Positions 55,741 to 64,000 of a stretch of 64,000 nt of DNA are shown here, in pieces. Each line of letters opens with the position of its first letter. The first letter of the stretch is position 1. Source of the DNA: Mycolicibacter icosiumassiliensis (lineage in GTDB: Bacteria; Actinomycetota; Actinomycetes; Mycobacteriales; Mycobacteriaceae); NCBI RefSeq assembly GCF_900078685.2, contig NZ_LT546166.1, forward strand, positions 1,368,200-1,432,199. The letters run 5' to 3'. Both the position numbers and the translations under genes were made by a program. The notes under the pieces were generated by a model. It was not told the origin of the DNA, made no database searches, and worked only from the letters and a program-made list of their open reading frames with translations.

Positions 55741-58562
55741 CGCTCTTCGACCACCCGGACGGGGTGGACCCGGCCGTAGACCAAGCGGTCGACGGGGACG
55801 AGGAGCCCGACGCCGCCGCGGTCACACGTCCGTCGCGGTGGTCGGTGGGCAACTGGCCGGTGCGGTGGAAAGTGCTGGCGATCGCACTGCTGCCGATGCT
55901 GCTGGCCGGGCTCTTCGGCGGGCTGCGGATCTCCGGCGCGCTCACCGAGGCCGACCAGCTCCGGCTGGTCGCCGATCGCGCCGAGATGATCCCGGCGATC
56001 ACCAATTACATGTCGGCGCTGGGCGACGCACTGGTGGCCGCGTCCTCCGACGGCGACGCCGAGGGCGCCAAGAAGAACTTCGACAACCGTAAGTACGAAC
56101 TCCAGTCGCGGCTGTCGCACACCGACGTGCCCGCTGACGTGCGCTCCGGGACGCAGACCCTGATCGAACGGGGCCAGGGTTTGCTGGACCTGGTGTCGAA
56201 CACCGGCGTCGGTCTGCGCGAGGAGGTGACCGGTTACGCGCCCATCCTGCTGACCGCCGAGGACGCCATCAACGGGTCGGTGCGGACGGACAGCGAACGG
56301 ATCCGCGCGCAGGTCGAAGGCCTCAGCCGTGCTGTCGGCGCCAAGGGTCAGATGATGATGCAGGAACTGCTGGTCAACCGGGGCGGTGAACTTCCCGACC
56401 CGGAGTTACGCAGCTCGATGATGGCCCTGGCCGGCACCGAGCCGTCGACCCTGTTCGGGATGAGCGAGCTACTCGGCGTCGACTCCCCGGAGGCCAAATC
56501 CCTGCAGCGGCAGCTGGTGACCCGGATGGCGATCATGTCCGACCCCGAGCAGGTGCTGCCCAACAATCCGGTGCTGCGGGATTCGATCCGCGCCACAGAC
56601 CAGATCGCCTCCCAGCTGATCAGCGAGAACACCGGGGCAGTGACTAGGGCGGTTCAGGACCGAGCCGAGGACCGGCGCGCCGCAGCCATGCGCGACATCG
56701 CGCTGGTGCTGGCGGGGATCGTCGCCACGCTGCTGGCGGTGTGGCTGGTGGCGCGCTCGCTGGTGCGCCCGCTGCGCACCCTGCGAGACGGTGCGTTGCA
56801 GATCGCCCACACCGACCTCGAGCACGAGATCGCCCGGCTGCGCGCCGGCTCGCCCGGTTCGGAACGCGAACCCGACCCGCTGCCGGTCCACACCACCGAG
56901 GAGGTCGGTCAGGTCGCCCACGCCGTCGACGAACTGCACGCTCAGGCCCTGTTGCTGGCCGGTGACGAGGCCCGGCTGCGGCGCCTGGTCAACGAGATGT
57001 TCGAGACGATGTCGCGGCGCAACCGGTCTCTGGTCGATCAGCAGTTGACCCTGATCGACCGGTTGGAGCGCGACGAGGACGACCCGGACCGGCTCGAGAG
57101 CCTGTTCCGGCTGGACCATCTCGCCGCCCGGATGCGGCGCAACGGCGCGAACCTGCTGGTACTGGCGGGTGCGCGAGTGCCGCACGAGCGGGGCCGGCCG
57201 GTTGCGCTGGCGACATTGATCAGCGCCGCCTCCTCAGAGGTGGAGGGCTACCAACGGGTCCAGATCGTGCTGGTGCCCGACGTTACGGTGATCGGCGCGG
57301 CCGTGGCGGACGGCGTACATCTGCTCGCGGAATTGATCGACAATGCGCTGCGCTATTCGGCACCGACGGAACCGGTGCGAGTGGTCGCCGGTTTCGAGAA
57401 CGACGGCGGGGTGGTGGTCGAGGTCGTCGACGTCGGGCTGGGGATGACCGACGCCGACCTCCGGATGGCCAACATGCGTCTGGCAGCCGGCGGTGAGTTC
57501 AGCCCGGAGAACGCTCGCCACATGGGCCTGTTCGTGATCTCCCGGCTCGCGCACCGGCACGGCATCGAGGTCCGACTGTTCCCGGCGTCGCAGGGGGCCC
57601 GCGGCATTACGGCCGAGGTGTATCTGCCGCCGCACCTGTTGACCACCGAGCCCGTCGAGGAGCCGGCCCCGTCGACGAAGATCGCCATGCCTGCGCCGCC
57701 GGTCGCGCCGCATTCCGGCACCGTCGAGCCCGGGCCCCCCGAACCCGAGCCGTACCCGCCCTACCAGCCCGAGCAGTACGAGGACCCCGATACCGCGGTG
57801 TCCGGTCCCGTCGTCTCGTTGCTGCCCCGGCGGACTCCGGGTTCCAGCGGCATCACCGAGATGCCCGCCGAACAGCCAGCGCGCCCGCCGGCAGGCGCGG
57901 AGCGGGTGCGACGCGACCTGCCGCAACCCTGGTGGGAAGCCGACGAAGAAGCCGGATGGACCGGGGAACCGGCAGGGAAAACCGCGGGATCGTCGCCGGA
58001 CGTCGAGAAGTCGGAAAAGTCCGCTCCCGCTGACACTTCGGAGTATTTCGCGGCGCGCGCCCGGGTCGCCGACGAGCCCGAGGCCGACACCGACACCGAC
58101 ACCATCTATCAGCGGATGCTCTCGGAGTCGGTGGGCAACGACCCCAACGAGCCGAATCTGCGCGCCGACCTGGATTGGCAGTCGGTATGGGACCGCGGCT
58201 GGTCGGTGGCTGCCGAGGCGGACAACGTGCCGGTGCGCGACCACACCGAACACGGTCTGCCGGTCCGCGAACCCGGTGCTCGGCTGGTGCCCGGTTCGGC
58301 CGAGGCCGACCCGTCCGAGGACGCCGGAGACTCCGCTGCGCCGGTGCACGATCAGGGCGATACCGGCCGGCCGGTAGCATCCAACGGCGTACCCCACCGG
58401 CCCGCCCACCAGACACCGGAACGGGATCCCGAGGCGATCCGCGCCTCGATCAGCAGTCACTTCGGCGGGGTGCATGCCGCGAGATCGCACGGCGTGGACA
58501 AAGGTTTGGATAAAGGCTTCGAAGAAAGCTTGGACACCGATCAGGGGCGCAACCAGCAATGA
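55737..58562 (+). CDS. Nitrate-sensor-like histidine kinase-type membrane protein, Rv3365c-like
   Basis: This 941-residue membrane protein has a first helix near residues 46-64 ([20 protein letters not shown]), a large extracytoplasmic NIT-type sensing domain, a second helix near 320-342, a HAMP linker, then a HATPase with N box [16 protein letters not shown] near residue 532 and G box [11 protein letters not shown]. No clear phospho-His box is seen. The C-terminal about 300 residues are disordered and Pro/Glu/Asp-rich. It heads the conserved four-gene actinobacterial unit (kinase, roadblock, DUF742, GTPase; Rv3365c-Rv3362c, called conservons in Streptomyces), thought to be a membrane-linked G-protein switch. 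Confidence 0.9.
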   Translation: MTLFDHPDGVDPAVDQAVDGDEEPDAAAVTRPSRWSVGNWPVRWKVLAIALLPMLLAGLFGGLRISGALTEADQLRLVADRAEMIPAITNYMSALGDALVAASSDGDAEGAKKNFDNRKYELQSRLSHTDVPADVRSGTQTLIERGQGLLDLVSNTGVGLREEVTGYAPILLTAEDAINGSVRTDSERIRAQVEGLSRAVGAKGQMMMQELLVNRGGELPDPELRSSMMALAGTEPSTLFGMSELLGVDSPEAKSLQRQLVTRMAIMSDPEQVLPNNPVLRDSIRATDQIASQLISENTGAVTRAVQDRAEDRRAAAMRDIALVLAGIVATLLAVWLVARSLVRPLRTLRDGALQIAHTDLEHEIARLRAGSPGSEREPDPLPVHTTEEVGQVAHAVDELHAQALLLAGDEARLRRLVNEMFETMSRRNRSLVDQQLTLIDRLERDEDDPDRLESLFRLDHLAARMRRNGANLLVLAGARVPHERGRPVALATLISAASSEVEGYQRVQIVLVPDVTVIGAAVADGVHLLAELIDNALRYSAPTEPVRVVAGFENDGGVVVEVVDVGLGMTDADLRMANMRLAAGGEFSPENARHMGLFVISRLAHRHGIEVRLFPASQGARGITAEVYLPPHLLTTEPVEEPAPSTKIAMPAPPVAPHSGTVEPGPPEPEPYPPYQPEQYEDPDTAVSGPVVSLLPRRTPGSSGITEMPAEQPARPPAGAERVRRDLPQPWWEADEEAGWTGEPAGKTAGSSPDVEKSEKSAPADTSEYFAARARVADEPEADTDTDTIYQRMLSESVGNDPNEPNLRADLDWQSVWDRGWSVAAEADNVPVRDHTEHGLPVREPGARLVPGSAEADPSEDAGDSAAPVHDQGDTGRPVASNGVPHRPAHQTPERDPEAIRASISSHFGGVHAARSHGVDKGLDKGFEESLDTDQGRNQQ

Positions 58563-59002
58563 CTTTCCCCACTGACCACACCGAACAGCGCCGGGCTCCC
58601 GAGAGCTCGCTGGACTGGCTGGTTTCCAACTTCGCCCGCGAGGTGCCCGGGGTGTCGCATGCGGTGCTGGTATCGGTCGACGGATTGACGGTCGCCGCCA
58701 GCGAACACCTGCCCACCGAGCGGGCCGACCAGTTGGCTGCGGTGGCGTCCGGATTGGCCAGCCTGGCAACCGGTGCGGCGCAGTTGTTCGAGGGCGGACG
58801 AGTGCTGCAGTCGGTGGTGGAGATGGAGCACGGTTACCTGCTGCTGATGAGAGTCGGCGACGGTTCCCACCTGGCGACGTTGGCGAGCACCTCCTGCGAC
58901 ATCGGCCAGATCGGTTACGAGATGGCGGTTCTGGTGGAACGGGTCGGCGCGGTGGTGCAGTCGTCGCGTCGGGCGGCGTCGTCGCCGGGCGATCGCTCGT
59001 GA
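58559..59002 (+). CDS. Roadblock/LC7-domain protein, Rv3364c-like
   Basis: This 147-residue cytosolic protein has the roadblock core [60 protein letters not shown]. It overlaps the kinase gene by 4 bases (ATGA). In the conservon it is believed to regulate nucleotide exchange or hydrolysis by the GTPase encoded two genes on. The tail [11 protein letters not shown] is short and basic. Confidence 0.93.
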   Translation: MTFPTDHTEQRRAPESSLDWLVSNFAREVPGVSHAVLVSVDGLTVAASEHLPTERADQLAAVASGLASLATGAAQLFEGGRVLQSVVEMEHGYLLLMRVGDGSHLATLASTSCDIGQIGYEMAVLVERVGAVVQSSRRAASSPGDRS

Positions 59003-59013
59003 GATACCGGTGA

Positions 59014-59418
59014 ATGGTGATGGACATCCCGCCGGAGCCGGCGAATCCCGAGGAGTCCGAAGCCCGGGAAACTGAGGCCAGCCTGGTACGCCCGTACACG
59101 CTGACCGCCGGAAGAACCCACACCGACGTCAGCCTGCCGCTGGAAGCCCCGGTGCAGACACTGCGTGCGGCCCAGCCCAACCAATGGCCGGTCAGCGACC
59201 CGCGCGGCCGGATCATCGAACTGTGTCGGGCGGCCCCCTCGGTCGCCGAGATCTCCGCCCGGCTGAATCTGCCGCTGGGTGTGGCGCGCGTCCTGGTGGG
59301 CGATCTTGTGACGTCGGGATACCTTCGGGTGCGTCCCACGCTGACCGAGGCGTCCACCCGGGACGAACGCCGAGAACTGATAGGAAGGACGCTTCGTGGC
59401 CTACGAGCGCTTGGATAG
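59014..59418 (+). CDS. DUF742 protein, Rv3363c-like
   Basis: This 134-residue protein has the DUF742 signature LVRPYTLTAGRT near residue 25 and a C-terminal winged-helix-like part (RIIELCRAAPSVAEISARLNLPLGVARVLVGDLVTSGYLRV). It is the third member of the conservon; its exact role is unknown. It begins 11 bases after the roadblock gene and overlaps the GTPase gene by 23 bases. A second ATG lies two codons in. Confidence 0.92.
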   Translation: MVMDIPPEPANPEESEARETEASLVRPYTLTAGRTHTDVSLPLEAPVQTLRAAQPNQWPVSDPRGRIIELCRAAPSVAEISARLNLPLGVARVLVGDLVTSGYLRVRPTLTEASTRDERRELIGRTLRGLRALG

Positions 59419-59986
59419 GCCCACCAGGCCCAGGGACGCGGCGTCGACGAAGATCGTCATCGCGGGCGGGTTCGGAGTGGGCAAGACCACGTTCGTCGGA
59501 ACCGTCTCGGAGATCATGCCGCTGCGCACCGAGGCGCTGGTCACCGACGCCTCGGCCGGTGTCGACACCCTGGAGGCCACCCCGGACAAGCGGACCACCA
59601 CCGTGGCGATGGACTTCGGTCGTCTCACACTGGCCGACGACCTGGTGCTGTATCTGTTCGGTACGCCCGGCCAGCGCCGGTTCTGGTTCATGTGGGACGA
59701 CCTGGTGCGCGGCGCGATCGGCGCGATCATCCTGGCCGACTGCCGCCGACTGCAGGACAGCTTCGCCGCGGTGGACTTCTTCGAGCACCGCAACCTGCCG
59801 TTCCTGATCGCGGTCAACGAGTTCGACGGCGCGCCACGGTATCCGGTCGCCGCGGTGCGCAAGGCTCTGGCCCTGCCGGAGCACATCCCGGTGATCACCG
59901 TCGATGCGCGCGACCCGCGTTCGGCCCGGGATGCGCTGATCGCGATCAGCGAATACGCGCTGTCCAGCCTGGCGCCGCAGGCTTGA
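59396..59986 (+). CDS. Small GTPase (conservon ATP/GTP-binding protein), Rv3362c-like
   Basis: This 196-residue MglA/Ras-like G protein has a P-loop GGFGVGKTT at residues 24-32, switch region VTDASAGVDTLEATPDKRTTTVAMDFG, the DxxG-equivalent LFGTPGQRRFWFMW, and NEFD in place of NKxD for base recognition. The GTG start lies inside the DUF742 gene, so the two are coupled. It is the output element of the kinase-roadblock-GTPase unit. Confidence 0.93.
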   Translation: MAYERLDRPTRPRDAASTKIVIAGGFGVGKTTFVGTVSEIMPLRTEALVTDASAGVDTLEATPDKRTTTVAMDFGRLTLADDLVLYLFGTPGQRRFWFMWDDLVRGAIGAIILADCRRLQDSFAAVDFFEHRNLPFLIAVNEFDGAPRYPVAAVRKALALPEHIPVITVDARDPRSARDALIAISEYALSSLAPQA

Positions 59987-60040
59987 CCGACACGTCAGCG
60001 ACGCTCGCCGAGACTCGCCTGCAACGCCGGGCCGGAGCGC

Positions 60041-60208
60041 ATGTCGACGATCAAGCCCGGCAGCGCAGCGGCGGGGAACGCGGCGTGGCTGCCGGGGCTG
60101 CGGCTGCTCGAGCCCGACTCGGTGCGTATCGCCAGCCTGCTCGGCCCCGAGTTGCGTGGACCCTCGCAGCTGCGTGTCGCCTTCGACGCCGCCGGAGTCA
60201 GCGCCTGA
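60041..60208 (+). CDS. Short unrecognised ORF, possibly a gene remnant
   Basis: ATG 60041 opens a 55-codon frame with mycobacterial codon bias (LPGLRLLEPDSVRIASLLG, LRGPSQLRVAFDAAGVSA). There is no clear ribosome site, and I do not recognise the protein. In M. tuberculosis the next genes here are mfpA and Rv3360, neither of which it resembles. It may be a fragment left by deletion. It overlaps the end of the convergent ABC exporter gene by 11 bases. Confidence 0.3.
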   Translation: MSTIKPGSAAAGNAAWLPGLRLLEPDSVRIASLLGPELRGPSQLRVAFDAAGVSA

Positions 60209-62687
60209 GCCGGATCCTCCACCAGACCAGCAGGGTGTAGAACAACGACAGCAGTGCCAGCATCCCCATGTCGAACAGCCAGATGCCCCTGGTGTGGTCC
60301 CACAGGTGGTCTTTGGGGATCTGCGGCACGTTGACCAGCTTGTTGAAGTCGATCGCGGACGCGCCCGCGGCATAGCCCCAGCGGCCCGGCGTCACCCAGG
60401 CCGCCTGCGACAACCCGACCCGGTCGGTCACCGGGATCATCCCGCCGGCCAGCACCAGCTGCGACATGATCGAGACCACCAGCATCGGCATGATCTGCTC
60501 GTTGGACTGCGCGAACGCCGACAGCGCCAGCCCGAGCACCGCCGAGGCCACACACGTCCCGGCCACGGCGAGGAACAAGTCGAAATTTGCGCTGCCGAAC
60601 ATCACGGCGCCCTGCGTCGGCCCGCCCTTGCCCACAATCACGAACACCGTGACCTTGGCCAGGAGATAGGCCACCGTGGACAGGCCCACGGCCTGTTCTC
60701 GGGTGAAGATCGGGCGTTCGCCGATCAGATCTCGAATGGTCAGGGCGGTGCCCATGAAGACCGCGCCGATGATCAGCAGCACCATGATGTACTGCGGTTC
60801 GGTCGGCGCGTCGGGCCCCGGCATCCCGAGCCCGCCGTTGCCCTTCACGGTCAGCGACAGCGCGCCCACAATAAACGGCAGCACCGCTAGGAAGACCGAG
60901 TAGCCGCGGTCGGAGACGATCAGCCGGACTTGGCGGCGTGCGATCGTCGACAGCTGTTTGCGCAGGCTTTCCGCCGGCGGGCTGCCCAAGTCGGCCGGCG
61001 GAGTCGCCGGGACGGCAGCCGCCGCGCCCTGGTGGCCGCCCTCGCGCTCCAGAAACCGCCGGTTGGCTTCGTCCGGGTCGGCGCCGACGTTGGCGAAGAT
61101 GTCGGCGTAGTTGTCGGCCCCCATGGCCGGGAAGACCTCTTTGGGTGGGCCGCAGAACGCCGTCTTGCCGCCGGGGGCCATCAGCAGGATCTCGTCGCAG
61201 ACGTCCAGGTAGGACACCGAGTGGGTGACCACCAGCACCACCCGGCCCGCGTCGGCCAGCCCGCGCAGCATCAGCATCACCTGGCGGTCCAGCGCCGGGT
61301 CCAGCCCCGACGTCGGCTCGTCGAGCAACAGCAGCGATGGCCCGGTCAGCAGTTCCAGGGCCACCGAGGCGCGTTTGCGCTGGCCGCCCGAGAGCTTGTC
61401 CACCCGAGTGTCGGCGTGCTTGGTCAGCTCGAGTTCCTCGAGCACCTGCGCGACGGCCTGGTCCCGGTCGGCTTTGCTGCTGTCCGGCGGCAGGCGCAGT
61501 TCGGCGGCGTAACCCAGCGCCTGGTTGACGGTCAGCTGCCGGTGCACCACGTCGTCCTGCGGCACCATCCCGATCCGGCTGCGCAACGAGGCGTACTCGG
61601 TGTGGATGTTGTGGCCCTCGAAGGTGACCGAGCCGGCGGTGGGCTTGGTATAGCCGGCGATCAGCCGCGACAGCGTCGTCTTGCCGGCACCCGAGCCGCC
61701 GATGATCGCGGTCAGGGTGCCCGGCCGGGCCGTCAGCGAGATGTTGTTGAGCAGCCGTTTGCCGCCCTCGACGTCGAAGCAGATATCGCGGACTTCCAGG
61801 CCACCGGTGCGGCTCGCGGCGTCGGTGCGGCGCAGCAGGGTGCCGCCGGTGAACTCCAGGTCGACGTTGCCGATCGTGACCAGGTCGCCTTCGGACAGGA
61901 TTGCCGAGCCGATCCGGACACCGTTGACGAAGGTGCCGTTGATGCTTCGGCTGTCGCGGATCTCGGTGCCCAGCGGGGTCGGGATCAGCATGGCGTGGTG
62001 GCGGGAGGCCAATACGTCGGAGATCACGACGTCGTTGTCGGTGGCACGGCCGATGGTCAGGGCCCCGGCCGGTGCGTCCGGGGCGGAGCTGGAGGCGGGC
62101 CGCAGGATGTCGATCATGCGGGTGGCGATGTTGCCGACTTCGGGGGGCGTCGCCGACACCGGCGCCATCCGGGTGGACGGTTGGTGCGGGGGGAACACCC
62201 CCGCCGACCGCGGATCCGCGTAGTGCGCGGGATCGGGAGCCGCCGCATACGGCGCGGATTCGGGTGGAGACGGCCAGCCCGACGACTGTGGCGGCCGGCT
62301 CGGGCGTGCTATTCCTGGCTGGCCGGGCTGCGGCACCTGGATCGAGACGGTCTGTGGCGGCCGGCCGGCCTGGCCCTGGTGTCGTCCCACCTCAAAGGAG
62401 ACCCGCGGTCCGTCCGGGTTGCCGAGGTTGACGGCCTGGCCGTCGCGGATGTCGACGACGGGCACCCGCTGACCGTTGATGTAAATGCCGTTCAGGGAGC
62501 CGTTGTCGATCCCCAACCACCTGCCCTGCTCGAAGCGCAGCAGTAGGTGAGCGCGGGATACCAGGGGATGCGGGATGCGCACATCAGCCCGCAGGTCGCG
62601 CCCGATGACCACGTCGTGGCCTGCGGAGAACGTGCCTTGCGACCCGTCGTAGCGGACGGTCAGCACCGGCGGGGCTGGGTGACTCAT
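60198..62687 (-). CDS. FHA-domain ABC transporter, Rv1747-like
   Basis: This 829-residue fused exporter has two phosphothreonine-binding FHA domains (VVIGRDLRADVRIPHPLVSRAHL; LTIGRATDNDVVISDVLASRHHAML) separated by a Pro-rich linker, an ABC domain (Walker A GGSGAGKTT, signature LSGGQRKR, Walker B LLLLDEPTSG, VVTHS) and a C-terminal ABC2-type membrane domain. Rv1747, phosphorylated by PknF, is linked to export of phosphatidylinositol mannosides. In the membrane domain KVTVFVIVGKGGPTQG appears to lack about 15 residues that separate KV.VF from GKGGPTQG in Rv1747 (from memory), which would shorten a helix. ATG 62687 follows the oxidoreductase stop by 11 bases. Confidence 0.9.
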   Translation of the reverse strand: MSHPAPPVLTVRYDGSQGTFSAGHDVVIGRDLRADVRIPHPLVSRAHLLLRFEQGRWLGIDNGSLNGIYINGQRVPVVDIRDGQAVNLGNPDGPRVSFEVGRHQGQAGRPPQTVSIQVPQPGQPGIARPSRPPQSSGWPSPPESAPYAAAPDPAHYADPRSAGVFPPHQPSTRMAPVSATPPEVGNIATRMIDILRPASSSAPDAPAGALTIGRATDNDVVISDVLASRHHAMLIPTPLGTEIRDSRSINGTFVNGVRIGSAILSEGDLVTIGNVDLEFTGGTLLRRTDAASRTGGLEVRDICFDVEGGKRLLNNISLTARPGTLTAIIGGSGAGKTTLSRLIAGYTKPTAGSVTFEGHNIHTEYASLRSRIGMVPQDDVVHRQLTVNQALGYAAELRLPPDSSKADRDQAVAQVLEELELTKHADTRVDKLSGGQRKRASVALELLTGPSLLLLDEPTSGLDPALDRQVMLMLRGLADAGRVVLVVTHSVSYLDVCDEILLMAPGGKTAFCGPPKEVFPAMGADNYADIFANVGADPDEANRRFLEREGGHQGAAAAVPATPPADLGSPPAESLRKQLSTIARRQVRLIVSDRGYSVFLAVLPFIVGALSLTVKGNGGLGMPGPDAPTEPQYIMVLLIIGAVFMGTALTIRDLIGERPIFTREQAVGLSTVAYLLAKVTVFVIVGKGGPTQGAVMFGSANFDLFLAVAGTCVASAVLGLALSAFAQSNEQIMPMLVVSIMSQLVLAGGMIPVTDRVGLSQAAWVTPGRWGYAAGASAIDFNKLVNVPQIPKDHLWDHTRGIWLFDMGMLALLSLFYTLLVWWRIRLRR

Positions 62688-62698
62688 TGGCGTCAACT

Positions 62699-63883
62699 CT
62701 AGCGAGTTGTGTCCGGGGCGCCGGTAACGACGCAGTGCGTGCGCCGATAGATCGTCGGCATGCACTGGTTGCAGTGGGTGCACTCCGACAGCGTCGTCGA
62801 GTCGTCGGCGATCCGATTGACCAGGTCGGGTTCGGCCAGCAATGCCCGGGCCATCGCGACGAACTCGAAGCCCTCGGCCATCGCCTGATCCATCGTCGCG
62901 CGGTTGGTGACACCGCCCAGCAGGATCAGCGGCATCGACAGTTCGGCGCGGAACAGCCGGGCGTTGTCCAGCAGGTAGGCGTCGGTGTAGGGGTATTCGC
63001 GCAGGAATTTGTTGCCGGTCATGCGCATGCCCCAGCTCAACGGCGGGGGAAAGACGCTCGCGAATTCCTTCACTGGGGCGTGCCCGCGGAACAGGTACAT
63101 CGGGTTGACCAGCGAGCTGCCGGCGGTCAGCTCCAGCGCGTCCAGGCCGCCGTCGTCCTGCAGCCACTTCGCGGTGGTCAGCGACTCGTCCAGGTTGATG
63201 CCGCCGCGGACTCCGTCGGTCATGTTCAGCTTGGCCGTGACCGCGATCTGTCCGCCTACAGCTTTGTGGACCGCTTGCACGATCCCGCGGGCCACCTTGG
63301 CCCGGTTGGCCAGCGACCCGCCGAACTCGTCGGAGCGGCGGTTGATCAGCGGGCTCAGAAAGGAACTCGCCAGGTAGTTGTGGCCAAGGTGGATCTCGAC
63401 GGCATCGAACCCGGCGTCGACCGCGTAGCGGGCGGCGTCGGCGTGCTGGGCGATGACCTGATCGATGTCGTCGCGGGTGGCCTTCTTGGCGAAACGCATG
63501 CCGATCGGGTTGAAGAACCGCACCGGGGCCAGGGCGCGGGCCTTGTTGGAGCGTGCGTCGGCGACCGGGCCGGCGTGGCCGATCTGAGCGCTGACCAGGG
63601 CCCCCTCGGCGTGTACCGCGTCAGTGAGTCGGCGCAGCCCGGCGACCGCCTCCGGGCGCATCCACAGCCCGTCGTTGGAGGTGCGCCCGCCCTGCGAGAC
63701 CGCGCAGTAGGCCACGGTGGTCATGCCCACCCCGCCGGCGGCCGGCAGCCGGTGATATTCGACGAGATCGTCGGAGGCCAGCGCTCCAGGCGTGCGGTTC
63801 TCGAACGTCGCAGCCTTGATGATCCGGTTGCGCAACGTGATCGGGCCGAGTTTGGCGGGACTGAAGACGTCCGGAACGGGCAT
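62699..63883 (-). CDS. NADH:flavin oxidoreductase, old yellow enzyme / 2,4-dienoyl-CoA reductase type
   Basis: This 394-residue TIM-barrel flavoprotein corresponds to M. tuberculosis Rv3359. FMN-site and catalytic blocks include LRNRIIKAATFENRTPGALA, VSAQIGHAGPVAD, FDAVEIHLGHNYLASSFLSPLINRRSDEFGGSLANRAK and the C-terminal VAMARALLAEPDLVNRI. The Cys-rich end ECTHCNQCMPTIYRRTHC is like the iron-sulfur segment of 2,4-dienoyl-CoA reductases, but the second NAD-binding domain of those enzymes is absent. The substrate is unknown. It is 11 bases upstream of the FHA-ABC exporter, probably in one transcript. Confidence 0.9.
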   Translation of the reverse strand: MPVPDVFSPAKLGPITLRNRIIKAATFENRTPGALASDDLVEYHRLPAAGGVGMTTVAYCAVSQGGRTSNDGLWMRPEAVAGLRRLTDAVHAEGALVSAQIGHAGPVADARSNKARALAPVRFFNPIGMRFAKKATRDDIDQVIAQHADAARYAVDAGFDAVEIHLGHNYLASSFLSPLINRRSDEFGGSLANRAKVARGIVQAVHKAVGGQIAVTAKLNMTDGVRGGINLDESLTTAKWLQDDGGLDALELTAGSSLVNPMYLFRGHAPVKEFASVFPPPLSWGMRMTGNKFLREYPYTDAYLLDNARLFRAELSMPLILLGGVTNRATMDQAMAEGFEFVAMARALLAEPDLVNRIADDSTTLSECTHCNQCMPTIYRRTHCVVTGAPDTTR

Positions 63884-64000
63884 AGCGGGAGCCTACAAGC
63901 GGCGTGCGGCGAATAGTCGCTCTGTCGCACCGGAAGATCGGTGCCGTCGCCTCCAACAGGCGGGAACTCGGCGGCTGCATGCCACAATGTCCGGCGTGGG
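63884..64000. other. Right window edge, no gene seen
   Basis: These 117 bases lie upstream of the flavin oxidoreductase and may hold its promoter. No start codon with a ribosome site and an open frame could be supported before the window ends. Confidence 0.4.

Overview
The window is a high-GC actinobacterial chromosome segment, almost certainly from a Mycobacterium in the broad sense. The gene order follows the M. tuberculosis block from groES (Rv3418c) to Rv3359 (groES-groEL1, whiB3, guaB2-guaB3-choD, Rv3401-Rv3400, guaA, imuA'-imuB, iunH, acrA1, lpqD, htdY, otsB2, dnaE2, Rv3368c, trmL/spoU, the Rv3365c-Rv3362c operon, Rv3359). PPE proteins of the SVP subfamily, an MmpS-MmpL pair, WhiB3 and mycobacterial LexA boxes agree with this. 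Species cannot be fixed from the sequence alone.

Layout. 0-6.3 kb: CIRCE-controlled groES-groEL1, then a diiron protein, a GlsB-type membrane protein, a lipoprotein, a secreted PE-PPE-domain hydrolase and a DUF732 protein, placed between groEL1 and whiB3. 6.5-18 kb: Rv3415c-like gene, DUF5319 gene, guaB2, guaB3, choD, the GH65/beta-phosphoglucomutase pair, guaA and a VapBC-like pair. sigD-rsdA, which sits here in M. tuberculosis, is absent. 18.2-25 kb: the SOS mutasome genes imuA'-imuB behind a LexA box, then iunH, acrA1, lpqD and htdY. 25-33 kb: a two-component system, otsB, a universal stress protein and mmpS-mmpL. 33.1-36.3 kb: a heavily rearranged dnaE2 that still has its LexA box.

37.5-55.1 kb is an insertion relative to M. 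tuberculosis, where trmL and the Rv3365c operon are neighbours. It holds most of a sulfate-assimilation route with its own electron supply: sat (a single-subunit ATP sulfurylase of non-mycobacterial type), cysH (APS reductase), sirA (ferredoxin-sulfite reductase), sirB (sirohydrochlorin chelatase), thioredoxin and a thioredoxin reductase-like protein (reductant for CysH), PntAB (NADPH), and FprA plus ferredoxin FdxC (NADPH to SirA). A LysR regulator, a NarK-type transporter and two PPE-SVP proteins accompany them. sat and pntAB differ from their neighbours in codon use.

55.7-63.9 kb: the four-gene sensor kinase/roadblock/DUF742/GTPase operon, an FHA-ABC exporter like Rv1747, and a flavin oxidoreductase.

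A recurring oddity is loss of short GC-rich pieces within or between otherwise well-kept genes (dnaE2 twice, imuA', the USP/mmpL junction, possibly the gene at 27.4 kb and the FHA-ABC exporter). The most striking is an inverted 299-bp piece of the dnaE2 PHP domain lying between 38-bp inverted repeats. These lesions may be real or may be assembly errors, and raw reads would decide. Comparisons with other species are from memory of those proteins, not from a search.
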